A stretch of 64,000 nucleotides of DNA from Candidatus Woesearchaeota archaeon (GCA_013202845.1 JABMPT010000003.1:1-64000), one strand, 5' to 3'. Positions 27,185 to 37,861 are shown, counted from the stretch's first letter. Translations and numbers: made by a program. Notes: generated from the sequence alone by a model not told the origin.

Positions 27185-29691
27185 CTTTCATCTAAGTTAT
27201 TTTTGAAAACTTCACTAAACTTCTCTTTAAACTCTTGTGGTAATTGCTTTTCAACAGTTTCATTTAAAGATTCAAGAATTTTTTCAGGAGGTAGCAAAAT
27301 TCTTACTTTATTATTTTCAATGTTTATTAAATGAGGCATTATCATTTGAAGTGTATTAATCATTTCTTTTAGTTCTTCAGTATTATATTTCTTTAAGTCT
27401 TTGTTTTCGAACCGAATACTTTCCAGACTTGGAGCTTCGCGAGGATCATTCTTGAAAATCTCCCAGATAGCATCTAAAATTTCTCTATATGGTTTCTTTT
27501 TAATCTTTTTTTTACAAAATTTATCAATCCATTCTGATGATTCTTTAACAGATTTACAATCCTTAAGGAATTCTTTAAATCTTAAGAAATTTAATTGGTT
27601 AGGAATAGCATGTATCATTAATGTCCATAAGTCTCTTGCCCTAACTAAAGTAACATGGTCATCTTTGGCGAGTTGATTGACATTACTGTTTTCATTGTTT
27701 GCACCTTCGTAATCTATAGCAACTTCAAGAGCGAAATTTGCTTTATGCTTTTTTCTGTGTAGATTTACAACACCTGTTTTGGCTGCGTCGGCTTTAATCT
27801 TGTCCTTTTTAGTACTTTTTGCTTCATAAGTAAAAGAATAATCTTGTTTTTTACCTTCCCACATTCCTAACCTTGCTGTGGCTTTACCCTCGGCTGTTCC
27901 TTTTAATGCCATTGGTTCAACTTCAAACCCTAAGCAATCAAAACAGTAATGCAGTGCTTCCTCTAATCCTTTTTCATCATTTAAAGAATTTTTTAACATT
28001 GTGACTGCAACAAATATATTAGGCTTGCCTTGTCTACAGAACTCTCTTAGCATTTCATCTCTTCTTTGCAGTATATCTTGAATGCTTACTTGGTCAACAT
28101 CTTTTTCTATCAAAGTTGCTTCTGTAAAAATTTCGTTCGTAGCAATTAGAGTAAAAGGTAAGTTGCTTTTTCCTTTAAGTTCAGAAAGGAAAGCGATGTA
28201 AAATGGGTGGCGTGTGTTAATTTCAATCTTTTTTTCTTTTAGATTAAGTTTAGCGATAGGGTCTTCTACTTTCAAATCATTATCTAAAGAATAATCCTCA
28301 ATTAAATTATCTTCTGGGTTAGTAATGGATGCGTCTAATTCTGCAAGAATCTCTTTCTCTTCCTTTTCCGAGATATTCTCTGGCAGTTTAATCATTGTCG
28401 GACAGTTAATTTCTTTATTGAAACATTTTCTGACAGATTCATATATAGGAATCTTAGAATAGAAAGGAGAGATATTTGATATTTTGTCTGCAAAACTTGG
28501 TGCAGGGTATCGGTTTTTGCACCATTCATCAAATGTTGCTTTTGCTTTAAAGAATTTCTGTTTAATATAAGTTATGAGTTCTTGATATTCAATTGAGTCT
28601 TGAACAGATTCTCTTGGTGAAGTTAAAAACTTATTTAACTCATCAGCATGGATTTCAAACCTGATTCTATTGAAAGTGGCATGATGCAACTCTTCCATAT
28701 TGTTCAATAAAGGATTATCAGTGTTAATAAGTCTATTTCTAATCATAAGAAATATCCCATGACTATGACCCCATTTCTCTGATTTTCCGCCCGTCAAAGT
28801 GTTCTCATATAATGTGAGTTTTCCTTTTACATTCTTTAAGGTAGGCAAGTCAACATAATGTTTACCTTTTTCTTCTCGGCAGATGTGTTTTTCTCTTTTA
28901 GCTATATCATCATTTTCTCCAATAGTCCATTCTTTTATTATCTTACCAGTGAACTTACTTGGTTCTAATTTTCTTCCGTTCATAAGTAAATTGAAACCCG
29001 GATTGATTGGTAAAGCTGTACACAGAATCCATTCTAATCTTCCTTCTTTTATTGATTTGCCTTTTTCCCTTAAGTCAGACATTATGGCCATAGTCCAACT
29101 ATCTTCAGCATTATCTCCCCACAAATTGAAGTCAACTAACTTAACATCTTTCTTTTTGATTATAGGCTCAAGAATTTCTTTAACTTGTGCTTCTGTTAAT
29201 TCTCTCTCATTAAGAAAAATTTGCTTTGTTGCAATTCCATTATTTGAAGAACTGTCTGAAATAACATGGTAATTCATAGTGACTGCGAGATATTTTCCTT
29301 TGTGTTTGCATATGTGAGTTAATTTGTGGGCTAAAACATATGTGGATAACTTGCCTATCCCGAATTGACCTATAGGGTTTCGTTTACCATTGTATTCTGG
29401 TGACGTTTTATTGGTTTCACCTATTTTCCATAATAACTTTAGTCCATCACCATCCATACTAGTTCCATTATCACAAACCCACAGAATAGCATCCTCTGAC
29501 TCTAAGTCTTCTGATAAATATACTGCAACCTTATCAGCATCTGCGTCATAAGAATTTGAAACGAGTTCCTCAAATGCTTTGTTTGGACTGGAATACAATC
29601 CTGCTGAGAATAGTTCGATTATACGATAGTTGATTTCAACAAGGATTTTATCTACTTTTTCTCCTTTCGTTTCAAAGTCTTTATCACCCAT
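27181..29691 (-). CDS. GHKL (Hsp90/MORC-like) ATPase fused to a PD-(D/E)XK-like nuclease domain
   Basis: FEELVSNSYDADAD, CDNGTSMDGDGL, GKRNPIGQFGIGKLS; C-terminal LGFEVE...DYSFTYEAKST. Confidence 0.78.
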   Translation of the reverse strand: MGDKDFETKGEKVDKILVEINYRIIELFSAGLYSSPNKAFEELVSNSYDADADKVAVYLSEDLESEDAILWVCDNGTSMDGDGLKLLWKIGETNKTSPEYNGKRNPIGQFGIGKLSTYVLAHKLTHICKHKGKYLAVTMNYHVISDSSSNNGIATKQIFLNERELTEAQVKEILEPIIKKKDVKLVDFNLWGDNAEDSWTMAIMSDLREKGKSIKEGRLEWILCTALPINPGFNLLMNGRKLEPSKFTGKIIKEWTIGENDDIAKREKHICREEKGKHYVDLPTLKNVKGKLTLYENTLTGGKSEKWGHSHGIFLMIRNRLINTDNPLLNNMEELHHATFNRIRFEIHADELNKFLTSPRESVQDSIEYQELITYIKQKFFKAKATFDEWCKNRYPAPSFADKISNISPFYSKIPIYESVRKCFNKEINCPTMIKLPENISEKEEKEILAELDASITNPEDNLIEDYSLDNDLKVEDPIAKLNLKEKKIEINTRHPFYIAFLSELKGKSNLPFTLIATNEIFTEATLIEKDVDQVSIQDILQRRDEMLREFCRQGKPNIFVAVTMLKNSLNDEKGLEEALHYCFDCLGFEVEPMALKGTAEGKATARLGMWEGKKQDYSFTYEAKSTKKDKIKADAAKTGVVNLHRKKHKANFALEVAIDYEGANNENSNVNQLAKDDHVTLVRARDLWTLMIHAIPNQLNFLRFKEFLKDCKSVKESSEWIDKFCKKKIKKKPYREILDAIWEIFKNDPREAPSLESIRFENKDLKKYNTEELKEMINTLQMIMPHLINIENNKVRILLPPEKILESLNETVEKQLPQEFKEKFSEVFKNNLDES

Positions 29692-29859
29692 ATTAATAAG
29701 AAAATATTAATTTAATTTATATATCTTTAGATTTGATAGAATAAATTTAAATATGTTGGTGACATAATATAAAAATTCTAAATAGATTGGAACAACTCAG
29801 GTTTGACTGAAACAACTTCTGATTTATAAACAGCCATTCCCAATCTATATTTCAATCAT

Positions 29860-30540
29860 TCAAATAATCTCTATAATCTTTATATAGTTTTTATAATAAT
29901 AAAATTTATTGACACTTCTAATCAAAACATCGACTTTATTACCATTTTGCAATTTACCTATTTCAATTTCAAGTTTTTCATTTGATTTTGTTATTTCATT
30001 TTTAAAAACTTGTTTCATCCAAACTAAGGACAGTTCATTTAGAATAACTAATTTATTGTTTAGTATTTTATCTGGAATCGGAAACAGATCATAAAAATGA
30101 TTAAATCTTAAATTACCTACAGTAAAGTCAAGATGTTTCATCCAATCTCTGTTCTTTAAAAGAATTGATTCTGCATTTACAGATAGGAGTATCTTTGCAT
30201 TAAGTGATTCTAACTCATTCTGAAGTGTTTCAGGATTAAAATCTTGTCGTTTTATTCTAACACATTTAATAGTATTATCTTCCAATAATTTTTTAATCAA
30301 AAAATCTCTTTCTCCTAAAGCTATAATTCGACCAACACCCATTAGTTCTGGAACATAATTAGAAGGAACAAGCATATCTTTTTGTATTAATGGTCTAATA
30401 GCAATTTGCGTGAAAGTCCCATCAGTAGAATCTACTTCCGAAACATCACCAATCTTTTCAATAAATAAACTTTTATTATATTCTTCAATAATATACTTAT
30501 TAAATCTTTCAAGTTTTGATGAATCATAAACTGTAGACAT
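29860..30540 (-). CDS. hypothetical protein, operonic with the type IIG-like R-M gene
   Basis: 226-aa ORF starting directly after the upstream gene. Confidence 0.6.
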   Translation of the reverse strand: MSTVYDSSKLERFNKYIIEEYNKSLFIEKIGDVSEVDSTDGTFTQIAIRPLIQKDMLVPSNYVPELMGVGRIIALGERDFLIKKLLEDNTIKCVRIKRQDFNPETLQNELESLNAKILLSVNAESILLKNRDWMKHLDFTVGNLRFNHFYDLFPIPDKILNNKLVILNELSLVWMKQVFKNEITKSNEKLEIEIGKLQNGNKVDVLIRSVNKFYYYKNYIKIIEII

Positions 30541-30541
30541 T

Positions 30542-30862
30542 TCAAATACCCTCCTTAATATCTAACTGCGTATCATACTCTCGACTATACTTCTCTTTCA
30601 AAAGTTCATACTGATTGAAATCAGTTTTTTGTTTTTTAATAGATGCTTGTAACAACTGAAGTTTCAAACTTGTCTTTGAAAACTCTAAAAAATCTAGTTT
30701 ATTATAAAAAAGTGTTATAATCAAAATGCCCAGTAAAAAAATTGTAAGGGGATAAAAATTAGGTTTAGATTGCTCAGAAAATATGACAAAAAATAAAGAA
30801 GTACCAACTACAAAAAATGCTGCCAAAAAATAACTAAAAACAGACTCAAGTTGTGTTTTCAT
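30542..30862 (-). CDS. small two-TM plus coiled-coil protein
   Basis: Two hydrophobic helices then charged helix; start overlaps the stop of the R-M gene. Confidence 0.65.
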   Translation of the reverse strand: MKTQLESVFSYFLAAFFVVGTSLFFVIFSEQSKPNFYPLTIFLLGILIITLFYNKLDFLEFSKTSLKLQLLQASIKKQKTDFNQYELLKEKYSREYDTQLDIKEGI

Positions 30863-33800
30863 TTCAAACTCTCCTCAATAATCTTCTGTTCTTCTTTTGT
30901 TATTCCGTAAAGCTTGTAAACCATTTCATCTATTTCTCTATCTGTTTTATCAACTTCTGATTTTATGTTTAGAATTTTTTTCTTTTCAGTTTCAAATAAA
31001 TCCATAAGTTCGTACTCTTCCTTTTTTGTAAAATTTATGTTTTGTTTTTTTAATTCTTTTATAAAATCATTGTATGAGAGAAAATAAAATTTCTTTAATT
31101 TACTAGATGTTTTTTGTAAATTATATTGAGATTTTATAAATCTAATAAATTTACTTATATTCGTCTGAAGTTTTTTGTTAGTTTCAAGCATAATATCTGC
31201 TTTTTTAATAAAATGCTTTTGTTGAGTGGGAGAGATATTTGCTATAGAGAAGTCTTTAAAGTCTTTTAAACTAAAGGCTGGAAAATCATCTCTTTGAAGT
31301 GATGTATTAAAATTAACTTGACAAAAACTAAATAATTTACTGTTTAAGACAGTTAATATGTATTTTAAATCATAGTTTTTATCATTGTCATAAATAGCGT
31401 ATAGATTTTTTTTAAATGCGAAGCTTTCATTAACATAGGTCAAATTCATTCTAAACTGTCTGCTTATTAATTGCCTTGCTAATATTTTTTCAGATTGAAA
31501 TAGTTTAAGAGGTTTATTCTCTCTCAAAGTATCATAATTAACATAATAGTCAGTCTCATCTTCCTTTATGGTTGTATATCTAAAAATTTGGTCATTAAAC
31601 CACTTAATATTATGATGCTTATCTTTTATTTCAGATATTTCATCAGGTTTAGGAGGCAAGCTGCCTCTATTAATCCTTGCTATTTTATTTAATTTTATAT
31701 TCTTTTTTGAGAACCAAACCTTCTCGCCAGTTTTTAGAATCGAATCATTTAAGAATATTTTGCCATATTCAATCCATGTTTTTTTATTGAACTTCTTAAA
31801 TAAATCAATATCTATCTTACCTTTAGGAGCCTTAATATCGAACTGGTAAGTTTCTACAAAATCATTATACTTTCCATTTTGAATAATAACAATTGAAGTG
31901 TCAATATAAGCTTCAAAAATATCGTAAGGTAGTTGTATTATATGAGTAAGGTTGTAGTGCTTTAACGCTTTATCCCGAAAAATGTTATAATTATCTCCTG
32001 CAAACCAAGTAATTGGAACTATTAATCCTAAATTTGAAGTAGATTTTAGTAATTGAAATGCTCTTTCAAAAAAGGCAATATAGGTATTATAATTTCCTTT
32101 TGTTAGAGCATAATTTTTTAGTACATCAGGAGATAATACTACATATGGCGGATTCCCAATAACTATATCAAACTTGAATGGAAATTCTTTCTCCCAATCA
32201 AAAGCATTTGGATCAACTTGCTCATCATCAATTAAAGAATTTCCACATTTTATCTTATCAGATAAATCTATTAGTTTTTTATTTTTCCTTACAATTTTCA
32301 AAAACAAGCTTAGTTTCGTTATTTCTACTGATTCTTCGTTTATATCTACTCCAAAAATATTTTTTTCAATTATTTCTCTTGCTTCATCTTCTTCATGCCA
32401 TTTAACAAGCATTAGTTGCCCTTCATCTTTCTTAACTTTTCTACCTTTTTTTATAGCAGTATATTCTCCTTTGTTCTGCTTAAATAGTTGTATCTCTTTA
32501 TGTATTTCCAATAAAACATCTACTGCTTTTATTAAGAATGCTCCGCTACCACATGCAGGGTCTATTATCTTCAAGTCTGAAAACTTTTTTTCAAGTTCTT
32601 TGATATTATTTGCATATTCTAAAACCAGTTCTCTGGGTGTTTTTGCATTTTTCTTAGACAAATAAGGAATTATTGTATTTCTACAAATGTAATCAGTTAT
32701 ATATTCTGGCGTGTAAAATATTCCTTCTTTTTTTCTTTTTGAAGTTGTTCCTTCTTTTAACTCTTCTAAATCAGTAAGTGATTGTTCAAATATGTGACCT
32801 AGAATATTCACGCTAACTTCTGTATTAAAATCAAAAGAAGCCATTAACAAAAGATTCTTAATTATTGGACTTAATCTGTTTTTATACTTATTAAATATTT
32901 CTTGTTCTTTTTCATTTAATTTCAGACTGTTATCTTTCAGTTTAGAATATTGATAAACGTCTTTGAAAAAACTTTCATTTCGAAAGTCGTTAAAATATAT
33001 TCTTGGAGGGATTGGATGTTTAAATAGACCTCCATTAAATCCGAATATCTTCACAGGAAAGTTAGTGCCAGTATTCAAATCCCTGAACAATCCTGCAATT
33101 AAATTAGATATATTATTGGAATTAGCTGAGAATGACTCAATATTTTCCAATGAGTTTAGTATTTTCTTTTCTAGTATTCTTTTCTCTAGTTTATCTGTGT
33201 CTTCAGCAAATAGTATAAACATAAGCCTATTAATAAATAATTGGCTAAAATGAAGAGCTGCTTCTTTTGAAATATCATTTTTTTGAAATTCTTTTAGCAA
33301 CATCAACCTTGTTTCATGGAATAACTTATAGAATTCTTTTGTAAAATTCTTTTCTTCTATTGCAGATTCTTCTTCTAGTTTTTCTATGAAGCCTTTATCT
33401 ATTATTTGTTCTTTTGAGAAAATAGCTATAAATTCTTTCAGTTTTTCTTCATTAGATCTTATCTCCTCAAAATCAAAGAAATGATATGCAGAAGTACCTT
33501 TGGAACGCTCTAAGAGAACAAACTCTTTGTAGTTTGTCGCAAAACCATAATCAAGATTTAAATCACCCATATATCTCCAAAGTTGGTGTATAGGCGTTCT
33601 TTGTCCTTCTCTATAACCTTTTTGTTCTGCAAACAAGTCTTTTGTTTTTGTTCCCTTGGCTTCAATTCCTAATACTGTTTTACCTTTTTTATTTTTGAAA
33701 GAGAACTCAATGTTTCCTTCTTCAAAAGACATATTTCTAATATCAAAACCTAGAAGCTCTTTTAATATAATCTCTCCAAATTTAAAGTAATTAAGTTTTT

Positions 33801-33930
33801 CTTGCTTTAATTTTCCTTCATTTAGCAAATATAACCAGTCTTTTGCAGCTCTTTTTTGCAAATGAGATAATTTAATCTTAGAACAAAGCCTTTTTACTGT
33901 TTTTGAGTTGAATAACTCTTTATCCCCCAT
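30859..33930 (-). CDS. type IIG-like (Eco57I-class) restriction-modification protein
   Basis: N-terminal LGIEAKGTK nuclease-like motif; EGIFYTPEYITDYI, IIDPACGSGAFLIKAVD, FDIVIGNPPYVVLS; C-terminal specificity-like region. Confidence 0.87.
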   Translation of the reverse strand: MGDKELFNSKTVKRLCSKIKLSHLQKRAAKDWLYLLNEGKLKQEKLNYFKFGEIILKELLGFDIRNMSFEEGNIEFSFKNKKGKTVLGIEAKGTKTKDLFAEQKGYREGQRTPIHQLWRYMGDLNLDYGFATNYKEFVLLERSKGTSAYHFFDFEEIRSNEEKLKEFIAIFSKEQIIDKGFIEKLEEESAIEEKNFTKEFYKLFHETRLMLLKEFQKNDISKEAALHFSQLFINRLMFILFAEDTDKLEKRILEKKILNSLENIESFSANSNNISNLIAGLFRDLNTGTNFPVKIFGFNGGLFKHPIPPRIYFNDFRNESFFKDVYQYSKLKDNSLKLNEKEQEIFNKYKNRLSPIIKNLLLMASFDFNTEVSVNILGHIFEQSLTDLEELKEGTTSKRKKEGIFYTPEYITDYICRNTIIPYLSKKNAKTPRELVLEYANNIKELEKKFSDLKIIDPACGSGAFLIKAVDVLLEIHKEIQLFKQNKGEYTAIKKGRKVKKDEGQLMLVKWHEEDEAREIIEKNIFGVDINEESVEITKLSLFLKIVRKNKKLIDLSDKIKCGNSLIDDEQVDPNAFDWEKEFPFKFDIVIGNPPYVVLSPDVLKNYALTKGNYNTYIAFFERAFQLLKSTSNLGLIVPITWFAGDNYNIFRDKALKHYNLTHIIQLPYDIFEAYIDTSIVIIQNGKYNDFVETYQFDIKAPKGKIDIDLFKKFNKKTWIEYGKIFLNDSILKTGEKVWFSKKNIKLNKIARINRGSLPPKPDEISEIKDKHHNIKWFNDQIFRYTTIKEDETDYYVNYDTLRENKPLKLFQSEKILARQLISRQFRMNLTYVNESFAFKKNLYAIYDNDKNYDLKYILTVLNSKLFSFCQVNFNTSLQRDDFPAFSLKDFKDFSIANISPTQQKHFIKKADIMLETNKKLQTNISKFIRFIKSQYNLQKTSSKLKKFYFLSYNDFIKELKKQNINFTKKEEYELMDLFETEKKKILNIKSEVDKTDREIDEMVYKLYGITKEEQKIIEESLK

Positions 33931-34030
33931 AGAACAATTGTTTGATTAATTAATTTAAAAATTTTGTTATGAATATACTAACTTTACCTATTCCATCTAT
34001 CCATCAAATAATCAACCCTTAAAGAATTAT

Positions 34031-34486
34031 TTATTCCTTCCTCAAATCATAACCAAATATTATCTCATCTTTTCCGAAATGCAATTTCTTAACAACACCT
34101 AGCTTTTTAAAACCAAACTTGATATGCATTTTAATAGAAGCGTCATTTGTCACATCTGTACTGCTTAATGCAAACCTTTGTTTTTCTGGTTGTTCTTTTC
34201 TACAAACTTCGATAAATTTTTTCATTAGCTGTGTTGCAACCCTTTTTCGTCTATGATTTTTTGAAATAACTATATCAGACATAAAATTTGCATAATGAGA
34301 ATAGTCTCGTCTATAATTCATTAATCCAATAACTTCATCTCCTATTACTGCAATAAAACTCTCTTTTGATTTTATTTTTGCTAGAACATGTTCTTTTGCT
34401 TCATCAGAAGTTTCAAAATAATTATCAGATAGAATTTTTGCTGCTTGGTCAACGTATTCTTCTGTAGTCGGTATAACTTCTACCAT
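34031..34486 (-). CDS. GNAT-family N-acetyltransferase
   Basis: DIVISKNHRRKRVATQLMKKFIEVCRKE...NDASIKMHIKFGFKKLG. Confidence 0.87.
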   Translation of the reverse strand: MVEVIPTTEEYVDQAAKILSDNYFETSDEAKEHVLAKIKSKESFIAVIGDEVIGLMNYRRDYSHYANFMSDIVISKNHRRKRVATQLMKKFIEVCRKEQPEKQRFALSSTDVTNDASIKMHIKFGFKKLGVVKKLHFGKDEIIFGYDLRKE

Positions 34487-34487
34487 T

Positions 34488-37142
34488 TTACTCTATAACT
34501 ATTGCTGGCTTGCCAGGGTTTGCCTGTTTTGCTTTTGCTTCCTTGCTTTTTTCAGCTACTTCGACTTCTACTGCGCATTTGTATTCTTTTTCCAATACGT
34601 TCCTATAATCATTTAACTGCTTAAGCTCGGTTTTCTGGTCCAAAACCACTTCAGGGACTTTTGAAGCGTCTTTCACAAGCACAGGTATCATCTTTGTTAT
34701 GTCCTGACCATATTTTTTCAGAGGACTCTTCATAATTGCTCCAATTATTGCCTTTACATCCCTTGTTTTATCTACTTCTTTCTTGAATTGCTTAAAGAAC
34801 TTATACTTCCAATTTGATGAGACAAATAATCTTATCTTTTTGATCTTCTTGACTTTTATCAGCTTCAACAAAGCATTTATATCAGCATTAAGATTGACTG
34901 TGAGCTGCTCTTCTGCCTCTGCTTTTTCATCAATTTTCTTCTCGTTATGCTTTGGCCATTTAGCCAGCGAAACAAATGGTTTTTTGCCCAGTTTCTTCCA
35001 TAATTCTTCACATGTATGCGGAGCAAACGGACTCATCAACAAGACAAGATTCTCTGCTGATTCTTTTGATATCTTTTCTTTGTTGTGCAGATAATTTGTC
35101 AAGTCCATAATTTTTATTATTGCAAGATTAAATTTGAAGCTCTGTATGCACTCTGTGACTTCTTTGATGGTTTTGTGAAGTTTGCTTGCTTCTCTCCTGT
35201 CGATTTTTGCAACTATTTTCTTGCTAAACAAATTATAGAACTTGTTCAAGAATCTGTATGTGCCTTCTACTCCTTTATCGCTCCACTCCATGTCTTTCTC
35301 TGGTGAGGCTACGAACATCAAGAACAACCTTCCGGTGTCTATGCCGTATTTCTTTGCTACTTCTTCTGGCATGACAACGTTTCCTTTTGATTTTGACATC
35401 ACAACTCCATTCTTATGCAGCATTCCTTGGTTGAATAAATTCAGTGTTGGCTCATCAAACTTCAACAATTTTAAGTCACGCAAGAACTTTGTGAAAAACC
35501 TGAAGTAAATCAGATGCATTGTCGCATGCTCCTTCCCACCAATGTATTGATCTATTGGCATCCAGTAGTTGACTTTTTTTTGGTCAAATATTTTCTTTTT
35601 GTTTGTTGCATCGCAGTATCTTAGGAAATACCATGAGGAATCTACAAAGGTGTCCATTGTATCTGTTTCTCTTCTTGCTTTTCCTTTGCATTTTGGACAT
35701 TTTGTGCTGACAAATTTCTTGCAGTGCTCTAATGGATTCCCTTTTCCAACTGTGAACTTGAAATTCTCTGGCAGTTTTACTGGCAAATCTTTTTCTGGTA
35801 CTGGCACAACTCCGCATTTATCGCAGTAGATTATTGGTATTGGGCAGCCCCAGAATCTCTGTCTTGAAATTAACCAATCCCTTAGTTTGTATTGAACAGT
35901 TGCTTTTCCACATTTGTTTTTTGCCAAAAATTTTGTTATTTTAGGAATCGCTTCTCTGTTGTTCATTCCATCAAATTCTTCTGAGTTAGTCATTATTCCA
36001 TCTCCCATATATGACCTGCTCATCTTTTCAGCATTTAACTCGTAATCCGACGGGTTGATAACAACTTTTATTGGGATCTTGTATTTCTTTGCGAATTCAA
36101 AGTCTCTTTGGTCATGCGCTGGCACTGCTATTATTGCTCCTGTTCCATATTCATAAAGAACAAAGTTTGCTATATAGATGGGTATCTTTTCTTTTGTTAT
36201 TTGGTTTATAGCGTGTTTTCCTATGAACATTCCTTCTTTTTCTTTGTCTTCTGCAGTTCTCATGAACTTGTCTTCTAGAACAACTTTCCTCACAAATTTC
36301 TTGACGTCTTTTTCATATTTGGTTCCTTTAACTAGTTCCATTACGTCAGGGTGTTCTGGCGCATAAACTAAGAATGTGATTCCATAAAAAGTGTCTGGCC
36401 TGGTTGTAAAGACAGATAATTTCTTATTTGATTTTTCTATTTTAAAATCCATTAATGCTCCTTCGCTTCTTCCAATCCAGTTTTCTTGCATTGTCTTGAC
36501 ATCTTCTGCCCATCCTTTCAGTTTTTTGATGTCTTTCAGAAGTTCATCAGCATATTTTGTTATTTTGAAGAACCATTGCTCTAAGTCCTTGACCTCTACC
36601 TCTGTGGTTGTGTGTCTCCAACATTTGCCGCTATGTACCTGCTCATTTGCCAAAACAGTTTTACACTTTGGACACCAATTAACAACAGATTTTCTCTTGT
36701 AAGAAAGTTTTTTCTCATACATCTTCAGGAAAACCCATTGATCCCATTTGTAAAAATCAGGATCGTGTGACGTCACCATGCGACTCCAATCATAACTTAA
36801 GCCAAGCGCTTTCTGCTGCTTGATAAAATTTTTTATAGATGCTTCTGTGAATTTTTTTGGATGTGATTTTGCTTTTATAGCTGCATTCTCAGCTGGTAAA
36901 CCAAATGAGTCATAACCCATTGGATAGAGAACATTATAACCATTCATTCTTTTATAACGAGCATAAGCATCTCCGATACAGTAATTCCTTGCATGACCCA
37001 TGTGCAGTCCTGAAGCGCTTGGGTATGGATACATTTCTAGAACATAGAACTTTTTTTTCTTAGAATCTTCCTTTACTTTGAATATTTTGGCTTTCTCCCA
37101 TTCCTTCTGCCATTTCGCAGCAATTTTGTTGAAATTTGCCAT
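34488..37142 (-). CDS. leuS: leucyl-tRNA synthetase, bacterial-type architecture
   Basis: YPYPSASGLHMGHARNYCIGDAYARYKRMNGYNVLYPMGYDSFGLPAENAAIK; VMSKSKGNVV. Confidence 0.93.
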   Translation of the reverse strand: MANFNKIAAKWQKEWEKAKIFKVKEDSKKKKFYVLEMYPYPSASGLHMGHARNYCIGDAYARYKRMNGYNVLYPMGYDSFGLPAENAAIKAKSHPKKFTEASIKNFIKQQKALGLSYDWSRMVTSHDPDFYKWDQWVFLKMYEKKLSYKRKSVVNWCPKCKTVLANEQVHSGKCWRHTTTEVEVKDLEQWFFKITKYADELLKDIKKLKGWAEDVKTMQENWIGRSEGALMDFKIEKSNKKLSVFTTRPDTFYGITFLVYAPEHPDVMELVKGTKYEKDVKKFVRKVVLEDKFMRTAEDKEKEGMFIGKHAINQITKEKIPIYIANFVLYEYGTGAIIAVPAHDQRDFEFAKKYKIPIKVVINPSDYELNAEKMSRSYMGDGIMTNSEEFDGMNNREAIPKITKFLAKNKCGKATVQYKLRDWLISRQRFWGCPIPIIYCDKCGVVPVPEKDLPVKLPENFKFTVGKGNPLEHCKKFVSTKCPKCKGKARRETDTMDTFVDSSWYFLRYCDATNKKKIFDQKKVNYWMPIDQYIGGKEHATMHLIYFRFFTKFLRDLKLLKFDEPTLNLFNQGMLHKNGVVMSKSKGNVVMPEEVAKKYGIDTGRLFLMFVASPEKDMEWSDKGVEGTYRFLNKFYNLFSKKIVAKIDRREASKLHKTIKEVTECIQSFKFNLAIIKIMDLTNYLHNKEKISKESAENLVLLMSPFAPHTCEELWKKLGKKPFVSLAKWPKHNEKKIDEKAEAEEQLTVNLNADINALLKLIKVKKIKKIRLFVSSNWKYKFFKQFKKEVDKTRDVKAIIGAIMKSPLKKYGQDITKMIPVLVKDASKVPEVVLDQKTELKQLNDYRNVLEKEYKCAVEVEVAEKSKEAKAKQANPGKPAIVIE

Positions 37143-37258
37143 CTTCTTGTTGTGTTAGTCTGCTAATTAATATATTTTTTCTTTAGCCCTCTAGAAATCT
37201 GAGAGCTTTCTCTATAACAGCAACAGACTCAATCCGCTATCTTTGTTACATAACATTT

Positions 37259-37462
37259 TCAAAACTTCTTAAATTTGGCTGCAGTGTCTATTAAATCGAC
37301 GTGTCCTAGGAATAATGCTCTGCAGCAGTATCTTTCTAATCCTAATGAGTCCAGAACCTTTTTTGGCTCTTCTTTCTTTTTCAACTTTTCTTGATATTCT
37401 TCCCATAGGTGTCCTACTGGTTTTCCGCAACTAAAACATCTAACTGGTATTATCATATTCAA
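37259..37462 (-). CDS. rpoN: RNA polymerase subunit N (Rpb10)
   Basis: MIIPVRCFSCGKPVGHLWEEY..LGLERYCCRALFLGHVDLID. Confidence 0.95.
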   Translation of the reverse strand: MNMIIPVRCFSCGKPVGHLWEEYQEKLKKKEEPKKVLDSLGLERYCCRALFLGHVDLIDTAAKFKKF

Positions 37463-37861
37463 TCACCTGTATGATTTCTGTCGTTTGGCTCTAGCTTGTC
37501 CTCTACTATTTGGTTTTGAGACTTCTTTTCTCCTAACATCTGCTACTAGTAACTGTCTGTCATAATCTAAAAACATTTTCTTTAATTCTGGTCTGTGGTT
37601 TGAAAGTGCTCTTCCAATTGCTAGTCTTGCTGCATCTGCTTGACCCATGGATCCACCTCCAGAAACATTTACGCTAATGTCTACTTTTGATGCTATCTCT
37701 TTGGCGAGCAACAATGGCTCTTTTATTCTCATTCTTGCAAGCTTAGGCTCATAATAATCTATATCCATCTTGTTCACTTTTAATCTTCCAGTTCCTGGTT
37801 TAAGGGTTGCTCTTGCAATAGCCCTTTTCCTTTTACCGGATTCATGTACTGTCTTCATCAT
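37463..37861 (-). CDS. rps9: ribosomal protein uS9
   Basis: SGKRKRAIARATLKPGTGRLKVN...RRKEVSKPNSRGQARAKRQKSYR. Confidence 0.96.
   Translation of the reverse strand: MMKTVHESGKRKRAIARATLKPGTGRLKVNKMDIDYYEPKLARMRIKEPLLLAKEIASKVDISVNVSGGGSMGQADAARLAIGRALSNHRPELKKMFLDYDRQLLVADVRRKEVSKPNSRGQARAKRQKSYR

Noticed and set aside
32174-32665. Plus-strand ORF of 163 aa inside the type IIG gene
   Set aside because: Ser/Phe/Leu-rich antisense shadow of a Lys/Glu-rich AT-rich gene
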